Source: Anas platyrhynchos
Lineage: Eukaryota; Chordata; Aves; Anseriformes; Anatidae
Direction of reading: 5' to 3'
DNA length: 64,000 bases
Assembly (NCBI RefSeq): GCF_047663525.1
Contig: NC_092606.1
Coordinates: forward strand, 6,756,501-6,820,500
Every line of letters begins with the position of its first letter. Position 1 is the stretch's first letter. A program made the translations under genes and the position numbers. Positions 1 to 17,060 of the stretch are shown here, piece by piece. A model generated the notes under the pieces. The model saw only the letters and a list, made by a program, of their open reading frames with translations. It did no database searches and was not told where the DNA came from.

Positions 1-44
1 TGTAACAATGTGGCTCTCGTTGTACTCGCGCTGAGTACGGGCAT
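1..44 (-). CDS. STYXL1: STYXL1 coding exon 2 (partial)
   Basis: On the minus strand a T-rich tract (complement of the A run at 49-64) ends in CAG at 47-45. The exon opens AT GCC CGT and reads DARTQREYNESHIVT up to the edge. It is too short for an ORF search but aligns with the rhodanese-like start. Confidence 0.85.
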   Translation of the reverse strand, partial: MPVLSASTTRATLL

Positions 45-896
45 CTGGAAAAAAAAAAAAAAAAGATAACCAAGGTGGAGCAATTGGCTTATTTGGTGCT
101 TTTAAGGTAGAATCCTGCTTCAAATTCAGCAAGTGGGAATTCAGGCACCAATGTCAGCAAGAGAAAGACTCTGTTTCTTATAAATGGAGACTTTACACAT
201 GGATAAACAACCCCCAACACTGATGTGATTCTAAGTATGAGCAGCACAAGGCGATGCCAACAGCCCCGAAGCTGCCCTGAGCACGGTGCTGTGCCCTCCA
301 GCACCTCCTGAGGAGGGCACACGGCAGGGCCCCCATCCTGCTCCCAATCTGTCCGACCCCCTGACCAAAAGGTGCAGTGTGTGGCACCATTTGGGGACTC
401 TGGGCACCCCGAAGGACGCAAACACTTATCGGGATGCTTTGTGTGATGGCCAGCACCTCTCGTCTGCCTGCCTGCACCGCTGGGAGCAGGGCAGGGGGAT
501 GCAGGGGTCAGGGAGCGGGGAGCTGGATGCGGGATGGAGTTGAAGCAGCAGCCAGGATTATAAATAAGTAGAAAACTTCCTTATTTATATTTTACTCTCC
601 CTGTGGGGCCAAGTGCCACACGGGGCCGCTTTCCACTCCGCATGAAGAACGACAGCAGCGCATCCCTGCCTCACAGCGAGCAACGGGGCGGCCACACACC
701 CCTCAAGCAAGGCCTCGGTGACCCACAGGAGCCCTCCCTACGCCTTCACGAGCCCCGTGAGCCCGCACAGCTCCTGCCCGTGGGCGTCCTCACCCAGCAG
801 GCTGAGGTAGTTGTGCTCGGCCAGGCGGGGCAGGCGGCGCTGCTGCTGGAGGGCGTTGTAGAGGCGGCCGGGCTCGCACAGCAGCACCCCCGCCAT
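1..896 (-). CDS. STYXL1: STYXL1, serine/threonine/tyrosine-interacting-like protein 1 (5' part, runs off the left edge)
   Basis: Two exons can be read on the minus strand, 896-794 and 44-1, joined through a G|AT codon. The N-terminus MAGVLLCEP...LYN...NYLSLL continues into DARTQREYNESHIVT, which follows the mammalian STYXL1 start (LLCEPTELYNIL, LCLLDVRSKWEYDESHVIT) as I remember it. The family is a catalytically inactive dual-specificity phosphatase with an N-terminal rhodanese-like domain, linked to stress-granule and mitochondrial functions; only the start of the rhodanese-like part is here. The gene is divergent from MDH2 and shares its CpG promoter. An in-frame upstream ATG at 935 would add 13 residues; the 896 start is preferred because it aligns with the mammalian start. 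Both have good Kozak contexts. Identification is by recall, without alignment. Confidence 0.88.
45..793 (-). other. STYXL1: STYXL1 intron 1
   Basis: A 749-base GT-AG intron on the minus strand. Open frames inside it have no recognisable protein content and it holds no obvious repeat beyond the T-rich acceptor tract. Confidence 0.8.
794..896 (-). CDS. STYXL1: STYXL1 coding exon 1
   Basis: Thirty-four codons plus one base, followed on the minus strand by donor GTGAGG at 793. The frame and the G|AT split codon match the join to the exon at the window edge. Confidence 0.88.
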
Positions 897-927
897 GGCT
901 CCCCGCGGACCAGGCCGCGCTCCGCCC

Positions 928-941
928 GTTGCCATGGCAAC
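928..941. promoter_or_regulatory. RFX X-box palindrome
   Basis: The 14 bases are a perfect inverted repeat, GTTGCC followed by ATGGCAAC, matching the consensus bound by RFX factors. It contains the optional upstream ATG of STYXL1. Confidence 0.65.
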
Positions 942-978
942 GCCTCCCCCCCTTCCCGCCCAGCCCGTTGCTAGGGGG

Positions 979-986
979 TGACGTCA
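979..986. promoter_or_regulatory. CRE (TGACGTCA)
   Basis: A full palindromic cAMP-response element consensus for CREB/ATF factors, 38 bases from the X-box inside the shared promoter. Confidence 0.6.
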
Positions 987-1053
987 CGCGCCGAAACCTC
1001 GCGATGCTTCCTCGGCGCGGCGGCCGGGTGGATGGGGGGTGAGGGCGGGGAGG

Positions 1054-1063
1054 TCTCGCGAGA
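1054..1063. promoter_or_regulatory. TCTCGCGAGA element, copy 1
   Basis: An exact palindrome matching the CpG-island promoter element reported to bind BANP (earlier linked to ZBTB33). It sits 85 bases upstream of the MDH2 start codon. Confidence 0.65.
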
Positions 1064-1086
1064 ACTGGAGGCGGGAGGGGCGGAAG

Positions 1087-1096
1087 TCTCGCGAGA
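1087..1096. promoter_or_regulatory. TCTCGCGAGA element, copy 2
   Basis: A second exact copy of the palindrome, 33 bases after the first, 52 bases upstream of the MDH2 ATG. Confidence 0.65.
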
Positions 1097-1147
1097 GGCG
1101 GAGCTGTGGAGGTCGTTGGAGTCGCCTCAGCCGCTGCCGCCGCCGCC

Positions 1148-10219
<9,072 letters not shown>

Positions 10220-10392
10220 AGCGTTGATGATGGGGAGGAATTCCAACTTCCTTAATTTATTAAGGCATCATGTCACTTTACAACTTCGGGTTCAAAGCTC
10301 AGGTTTTGACTGAAGTCTGTCTGTACCAGTATAATTGATTGTTGTCAAAGCAGAGTCTAATCATCAATAAAATGGCCTCATTTTTTTCAGCG
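10220..10392 (+). other. MDH2: MDH2 3'UTR (end estimated)
   Basis: Runs from the stop codon to about 20 bases after the AATAAA at 10366; GT/T-rich sequence follows at 10400-10425, as expected downstream of a cleavage site. Confidence 0.75.
10366..10371 (+). terminator. MDH2: MDH2 poly(A) signal AATAAA
   Basis: Canonical hexamer 147 bases after the stop codon; the first such hexamer on this strand downstream of the CDS. Confidence 0.85.
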
Positions 10393-13300
10393 TACCAGCT
10401 GGAGTTGTCCTGTTGTTTCTGTCTTCTGAAGGTAGAAGCTGCAGGTCTCTGAAGCGTTACCGGTGAAATCAGCCTCTTAAAACGGGTGAACTAATTGCTG
10501 GATTTTGTGAGAGACATCCCAGGGAAGGGGCTCAGCTGTTCTCTGCAGAAGGAGAGGTGATAATGCAGCCTGACAGTGATGGGCACTTCAGGGTTGTTAA
10601 GGAAGCTTAAAGTTGTGTTTCGTATTTAAAATAGTCCCGTATTTCTTCCCCAAATCATGAGATCTGACTAGGTAACACTGCTCTGTGGACAGACGTGATG
10701 GAGCCGAGGAGGTGGCCAGCTTACAAAGCTTCCACCAGTCCTCAGACCTCCTTATATACTTCCACTGGTCTCTGAAAGCTGCAAAAGAAGCTACCTTTGA
10801 AGGCAAGGTTGGTGTTTCACACCCCTGAAGCAAGTTTTTATCTGAAAACCCAACCAGAGAAACGCAGTTTCTGGGAAGGACGTACCCTGCGTCGCTTTCC
10901 TGGTCCTGCTGCTTGGCTACGCTGCAGCTCCTCCGAGCTCGCAGCTGTGCTGCTGCTTCGGTTTTGTCTCGGGCTGCTTGTTCAGCACAGCAGCTGGGAA
11001 ACCGGGGATGATCAAACGGGATCGGGACAGGTTGAAGAGGCTTGCAGGAGGGTGTCTGATCAGAGTGATCCCAGGGGTGTTTTTTCAGGTCGGCGCATTG
11101 CCTCTGATACATTGTGTTGCCGGAACCTTACGTAAGTTGACTTTTAAAGAGTTAGTGAAAGAGCACAGCGGTTGCAACGTCAGTCCTGCTGTAAGAAAAT
11201 AATTAAAATGCTGAGAGTGACTTCTTTCTAGTTAGGAACAAAAGCCTTGATTTAGCATCTGCATAGATTTCTTTTACATTCATCCCCTTGTGCATATAAA
11301 AATAAACGTCTGCACGAAAACGGTGATGACAAGTTCTATCGCCGACTTCTTTGAAGGTAAGCTTTAATGAAGGAAGCTATTAATTCAGTCTTCCTCCATG
11401 CTCTGTGGGCTGCTTACCCTATTGCTTTGAATTGCTCTAATCCACGTAGGCTGAATTCTAAGTTGAGCAGACGCTGTTTTGATTAGCTGGAGGAAATGCC
11501 AAAGCCCAGCACCTCTGGTTTGAGCGAGACAACCTGATGTTGAAGGTTCTCTTAGGGAACAGAGCTAAAGGCAGGAGATACTGTTTGGTCACTGGCTTCA
11601 TTTCCTCCTACCTCTTGTATTCTAACTCTCCTGAGATATTCGAACTATTTATTTTTTATTTATTTACTTATTTTGATCTAGCCCATCATCCTGAAACAGA
11701 TCACACAATTACCACACTGCTGAAGGCTGACAACGAAGCGCTTGGCTCTGTCCCTCTGTGGAACACGTAGGCAGAGAGGACAGCAAGCCCAGCTCTTGTG
11801 CCTCTGTCTGCGGCAGCTCAATGTGTTAAAGCTTGGTTTCTTTACAGAAATAGTAATGAAATGGAAGGGCCGGCACTCATTACTCAGCAGGCTTGGAACA
11901 AAGTGGTTATTAGGTGGTATTAATAGAATTAAAGATCACGCTGGGGGCAGGGGAGGATGTCCCAGCCGAAGGACACAGAGGATGGGTGGCACAGGCCTAG
12001 CACGTGCGACCTCGAGGTTGTTCAAAATGTTCAAACTGAGGACTGGGAAGCTCGTGGTGGCCTTGGCAATAACGCAGGCTGCTGGGAGGGGGCTCTTACA
12101 GACCCATCAGCAATTCTGTACCCAGGAGCAGGCAGTGGGTTATTTAATCAGGGTGTTTGTCCTCTGCAGAGCGAGTGGCCTGCTCCTCCTGCTCATGCCC
12201 AGGCTGCTGGGAAAGCCTTGCCTCGGACCAGGAGGGATGGATGTGAGCTGCACTTGTTCCAGTCCTGCTCCTTTGGGTGCAGCAGGTAGAGCAGATTTCC
12301 GAGGGCTGGAGTGTTTTGGGACTTCTGATGCAGGGTGCAGTTTGAGCCCTGGGGAGGGAATCAGGGCGCACCCTGGCAGAGGTTCCTGGAGGAACAGGAG
12401 CTAACTGGGTGCTCCTGGGGGAAGTGGAAAGGTCCATGCGCAGGTACCCTCAGAGGAACAACCTCGTTCTTCTGTTTTACCCATCTGCGTGGATTAGGGT
12501 GATGTGGCAAAGCACAGAAGAGGATAAAACGAGGAGAAAAGCAAATGGTGAGGTTTATGGCTTGGCTATTTCATCACCCTTGGTGCCCAGGTGCCTTCAG
12601 GTTGGCAGAGTGCAGGCTGGCAGCCTTCACCCACATTTATTCCTGGGAAAAGTTTTCCCTGTTTCCCTTCCTGGTTCCCAAGCACGCGTTTGTTTAACGG
12701 GACCGTGTGTCGGGGCGGGGTGCCAGCACCCGTCCCTGTCTGAACCCTGCTGGGATGGAGCCTGCAGTCTCCAATGCATCTCAAACCCTCACGGCGAGCA
12801 CAGCGGGTGGGTTTTAAAGGCAGATTGGGGAGAATGAGAGCTGGTGCAATATCCGTCCCCATAAGGAGCTGTAATCCTTCGGGAAAATCCAGCCCTAAGC
12901 CCATGCGTGGTGGCTGTGCCCCCTGGAGCCTCCTCTCCCTGGGGACACTCAGGAGATGGCAGCAGCAGCTTGCCTTGGGCAGGGCTGGGTCCTGGCATTT
13001 CGGTGATGTTTGGGAGAAGCAGGGAAACAACAAGGGGGAGGCGTTTGGGTGCTGCTTTACGCAGAGCATCCTCAGCCCGTGGAGATCACAGGGGAACAGG
13101 GAGAGGAAAGGGGCCCAGAGGGTGACGCCGAGGGGCTTGAGCATCGTCAGGAGGATCAGAAACCACCCGAGCTGCAGCTCCAGCTTGGCAGAGGTCTCTT
13201 TTCCCCCTCCTCTTTCCCCTCGTTCCCTTGCCTGGCCACGGGCACCGTTAATCCACCACGGCCACATTCGCTCTCGATTTACTCAAATGCCTCCGAGCTC

Positions 13301-14154
13301 TCCCTTCCCTCCTGGGCGCCTCGGAGCGGGTTTGTTTGCATTTACAGGGAAACCTGTTAATAAAGGCCACCGAAGGGACTGCTCTTTTCCCGGCTGCAGG
13401 AACAGATGGCGGGGTGAGGGCGGCGCAATTAATGCGTGGGGGGACTCCTGCCGGGGCGGAGGGCACCCCGGTGGCACGGGGAGGTGGGCGATGCCCCTGT
13501 AGGAAGGGCTGTGATGCGGGGAAGGGACGGTGGCACGTCCACCCCAAATCGATGGGAGCCTCCAGCCGCGATCGAACGCCCCAAGGTCACCCTGGGATGC
13601 CCTGTCCCCATCGCAGCCACCGCCGGGCTGCCCCTGAGCCCTTCCCCTGCGCAACTTTTTCTTTTTTTTGCAGCATTTCTCGGCTTTTTCCTCTCCCCCC
13701 GCTGCCTCGCTGGGCTGTGTGGGGCCGCTGAGCACCACACGGGTTTGGCTGGGCGGGATGGGGCCGTGGCCGTGCCCACAGCACGTGGCGGGGCCGCTCC
13801 CGGCCGCCCTCCCTCGTGCGTCGGGAGGAGGCTGGCAGCGATTTTTTTATTTTATTTTATTTTTTGGACCCGCAGTGTGAATCCTCGCAATTAGGCCTTG
13901 TTCTGCTGCCTGCCTCGTTTGATCTCCTTTAATTATTTATCGCCGATCTTTCCTTCCCCGGGCCTGGCTTTCTTTCAAGTGAGGCTTTTCTCCCGCTCCC
14001 CCTCCGCCGCGCCTCGCTCCGGCTGCCTCTTCTCCTGCAATTAGCGGCCCCTCTCCCCGCTCCTTCCCTTCTTCTCCCCCTTTTGTTCTCTGCCAGCTCT
14101 TTCCCTGCACCGCAGAGCCCAGCTCCCCCCTCCAGCTCCCTGCCTGCAGGTTTC

Positions 14155-14222
14155 TCTCCCCTTTTTCCCTTTTTTTTCCCTTTTTTCCCTTTTTTTTTCC
14201 CTTTTTTCCCTTTTTTCCCCTC
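14155..14222 (+). repeat. Pyrimidine tract (CCCTTTTT)n
   Basis: Alternating runs of CCC and 5-9 T over about 65 bases; a low-complexity homopyrimidine strand. Confidence 0.85.
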
Positions 14223-14726
14223 ACCCCAGCCCCTGCCTTCCTCCAGCCCCAATGATGCCGTAGCAAACCCCAAAACGGCCCCGCTGCGAGCCCTGGCTCC
14301 CCTTGGCAAGGTGCCGGGGGGCTGCTGCCCTCGCAGCGGGGTCTCCCCGCGATGTTTTTGCCGCGGGGAAGCCCGGCCACGTCTCCCCATCCTCTTTGTT
14401 TCCCAGGCCCTGATGCATTATTCAGCGCTGCGGACGCTGCGGGTGCTGGAAAGGGAATGGCGCTGCACGGGGCACGTGCTCGCCCCGGGGATGCTGGATT
14501 TTTTTTTTTTCCCCCTTTATGGGGTCTTTGTCCCCTCTGCCATCAGAAAAAAAAAAGAGGGAGCAAAGCACCCCGCGGGGCTTCTCCCATGGGGCAGCGT
14601 CTCCTCGCGTCCTGGTGGGGATGCAGAGGGGAGAAAGCGAGGAGCGGAGCGCCCTAAAAACAGCCTGGGGATGCTGTGGGGTTGTGCTCGGCCCCTTTAT
14701 CCGGCCCCAAAGTGCCTCCTCCATGG

Positions 14727-14830
14727 GATGGGGTTGGGGACAGGGATTGGGATGGGGTCAGGGATGGAGATGGGGATAAAAATGCATTTGGGGATGGAAC
14801 AGGGACAGGGATGGGGATGGGGAGAAAGGA
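14727..14830 (+). repeat. Degenerate GGGATGG minisatellite
   Basis: Repeats of GGGATGGGGT / GGGACAGGGAT type with one AT-rich interruption (ATAAAAATGCAT). Confidence 0.75.
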
Positions 14831-15389
14831 GAGGGGTGGCTGCACCCCAAAGCCTCCTATAGGTAGCAGCCAGAAGCAGTTTGTAGGATAGATCCCCCCT
14901 CACCATCCCCATGGGGTCAGCAGGGTGCCTTCGTTAGCTCCCCGCATGCTAACGAGGAGACAAAGCTGGGGGCAGCTCCCCAGGGCTGCAGCCACCAGGT
15001 GTGGGGCGGTTTGGGGCTGGTTTGGGTAACCCGCCCCTTGCTGGGAGCACAGCGGGTGGATTTGGGGTGCTTCGGGGTTCCAGCCCTCGCTGTTACTGTG
15101 CAGGGAGGATTTGGGGGCTTTGGGGCCGCCTGTCCCTTGCCATGACCGGATTTCAGGCAGGTTTGGGTAACCTGAACCCCACTATGGGGGCGTAGCGTGG
15201 CCCTGAGCATTGCAGCACTTTCACCTGGATTTTCTTTCATTTTTGCCCTTTTTGGGTTCAACACAAACCTTTTTGGGTTCAGCTCTCCTCCTTGGGCCTA
15301 ATCCCGCCCACTGTTGCTCATGGTCAGACTGAGCAAAACCTTACTGGGGGCACTGGGAGCTCCCCCCCCAAACCCTCCTGCTAGGTGGG

Positions 15390-16152
15390 GTATGGGAAGA
15401 GGTGGGGTACAGGGTGGGGTGTGGGGTGGGATGTTGGGAGGGATATGGGGTTGGATGTGGGGTAGGGTGGGCTATGGGGTGGATGGGATATGGGATGGGA
15501 TATGGAGTGGGATACAGGGTGGGATGTGTGGGCTATGGGGTGAGATATGGGATGGGATACAGGCAGGGGAGGGATGTGGGATGTGGGATGTGGGATGATA
15601 TGGGATGACATACAGGGTGGGGTAGGATACGGGATGTGAAGGTAGGATGTGGGATGTGAAGTGGGATAGGGTGGGATATGGGTTATGGGATGGGATGTGG
15701 GATGAGATGGGATATGGGATGGGATACAGGGTGGGGTGGGATATGGGATGTGAAGGTAGGACATGGAATGCGAAGGTAGGATATGGGATGGGAGGTGGGA
15801 TACAGGAAGAAATGGGATATGGGATGGGATAGGATATAGGATGGGATTCAAGGATGGGATATATATGATGGGATGGGATATGGGATGGAATGTGGGATGG
15901 GATGGTATATAGGATGGGATAATATATAGGATGGGATTTAGGGATGGGACATAGGATGGGATGTGGGATACAGGAAGAAATGGGATGTGGGATGGGATAT
16001 AGGGTGGAATTCAGGGATGAGATATAGGATGGGATGGGATATGGGATGGGATTCAGGGATGGGGTATGGGATGGGATATAGGATGGGATTCAGGGATGTG
16101 ATATAGGATGGGGTGTGGGATGGGATATAGGATGGGATTAAGGGATGGGATG
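15390..16152 (+). repeat. Long degenerate TGGGATATGGGATGGG satellite
   Basis: About 760 bases made of GGGATATGGGAT, GGGATACAGG, GGGATTCAGGGAT and GGGATGTGG variants. Higher-order repeats are visible: GTGAAGGTAGGA occurs near 15640, 15750 and 15770, and GATACAGGAAGAAATGGGAT near 15790 and 15968. Confidence 0.85.
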
Positions 16153-16246
16153 GGAGGGGAGGGGGGGTTGGGGTGGGAGCCGGGCTGAGGTGCAGGACAG
16201 TGTGAGACAACAGGGGCCTGTGCGGGACGATATGGGATGACGGGGG

Positions 16247-16362
16247 CCGATTGATACGGGATGATACGGAACGATAAGGACCGATAGGGACCGATTGGGG
16301 CCGATAGGGGCCGACAGGGACCGATAGGAGCCGATAGGGACCGATTGGGACCGACAGGGCCC
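16247..16362 (+). repeat. 10-base tandem repeat GGGACCGATA upstream of SRRM3
   Basis: From 16277 the sequence keeps an exact 10-base register of GGGACCGATA, GGGACCGATT, GGGGCCGATA, GGGGCCGACA and GGAGCCGATA variants to about 16356; looser GATACGGAAC units precede it. Confidence 0.85.
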
Positions 16363-16418
16363 GCGTGAGGCGGGGCAGGCCGCAGGCCCTGTGTGGGGTG
16401 TGTGTGCACTGCGCCCTC

Positions 16419-16437
16419 CGGCCGCCAGGGGGCGCTG
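16419..16437 (+). promoter_or_regulatory. CTCF-like motif
   Basis: CGGCCGCCAGGGGGCGCTG differs from the usual vertebrate CTCF core (GGCCACCAGGGGGCGCTA) at only a few positions. Confidence 0.6.
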
Positions 16438-16459
16438 CGGGGCGGTGTGAGGGGGGGGG

Positions 16460-16539
16460 GGCGCTGGGCGGGCTGAGGCGAGCGGAGCCGAGCGGAGCGG
16501 AGCGGAGCTGTCCGCTTCAGCACCGCCGGGAGGGGCCGG
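16460..16539 (+). other. SRRM3: Putative SRRM3 exon 1 (5'UTR, start uncertain)
   Basis: GC-rich GAGCGGAGC-repeat segment ending CCGG|GTGAGC. No ATG in it leads into SRRM3, so it would be entirely untranslated. The transcription start is unknown; 16460 is a guess. Confidence 0.45.
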
Positions 16540-16544
16540 GTGAG

Positions 16545-17060
16545 CGGGGCCGGGGGGGCTGGGGGGGCCTGGGGGGGTGTAAGGGGGATTTGGGGGGGGT
16601 ATAAGGGGGATTTGGGGGGCTAAAGGGGGATTTAAGGGGGTAAAAGGGGGATTTGGGGGGGTATATAGGGGATTTGGGGGGGTATATGGGGGGTATGGGG
16701 GGGCCTGGGGGGGTATAGGGGGGGTATATGGGAGGTATAGGGGGGGTATGGGGGGTGTTGAGGGGTTTGGGGGGGATTTGGGGAGGGTGTGGGGGGTTAA
16801 AGGGGGCTTAGGGGAGGTGTTGGGGGGTTAAAGGGGGGGTTGGGGGGTTAATGGGGTTTAAAGGGGGGTTAAAGGGGGTTTATGGGGGTTTGGGGGGTGC
16901 AAGGGGAGCGGGGGGGGGAAAGGGGGTAGGGGGTGAGGGGAGACGCCATGAGGGGGGTTTTGGGGTTTTGGGGTGTGGGGGGGTAAAGGGAGAGGGGTGG
17001 TTGTGGGGTGTTACCTGGGGAGGGGTCAGAGGAGTGGGGTTTTGGGGGGGGGTGGGTTTT
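16545..17060 (+). repeat. G-run block (GGGGGGTATAAGGGGGATTTGG)n
   Basis: Dozens of G runs of 4-10 separated by TATA, ATTT, TTAAA or TTAA; telomere-like GGGGTTAA variants occur near 16795-16875. Confidence 0.8.

Larger units (their letters stand above)
897..1147. promoter_or_regulatory. Bidirectional CpG promoter between STYXL1 and MDH2
   Basis: The two start codons lie only 252 bases apart head to head. The interval is CpG-dense and has no TATA box. It holds an RFX X-box palindrome at 928-941, a further GTTGCTAGG half-like site near 966, a CRE TGACGTCA at 979-986 and two TCTCGCGAGA palindromes at 1054-1063 and 1087-1096. Transcription starts are not determinable from sequence; both 5'UTRs must lie here. 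Confidence 0.85.
10393..16239. other. Intergenic region between MDH2 and SRRM3
   Basis: 5.8 kb with no protein I recognise. Composition shifts from mixed (10.4-12 kb) to GC-rich (12-15 kb). It contains an AT-rich patch near 11640-11675, a CCCTTTTT pyrimidine tract at 14155-14222, and degenerate GGGAT minisatellites at 14727-14830 and 15390-16150. Many open frames on both strands in the GC-rich part lack any family signature. Confidence 0.7.
16356..16560 (+). promoter_or_regulatory. SRRM3: SRRM3 CpG promoter
   Basis: CpG-dense, TATA-less block just upstream of a plausible first exon ending in donor GTGAGC at 16540. It carries a near-consensus CTCF motif (16419-16437) and RE1 half-sites (16507-16524). 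The link to the coding exons 7 kb downstream is inferred: this is the nearest upstream CpG island on the right strand. Confidence 0.6.

Noticed and set aside
15390-16152. CRISPR-like or other spaced direct repeats
   Set aside because: Repeats are contiguous degenerate satellite units in a vertebrate genome, without unique spacers.
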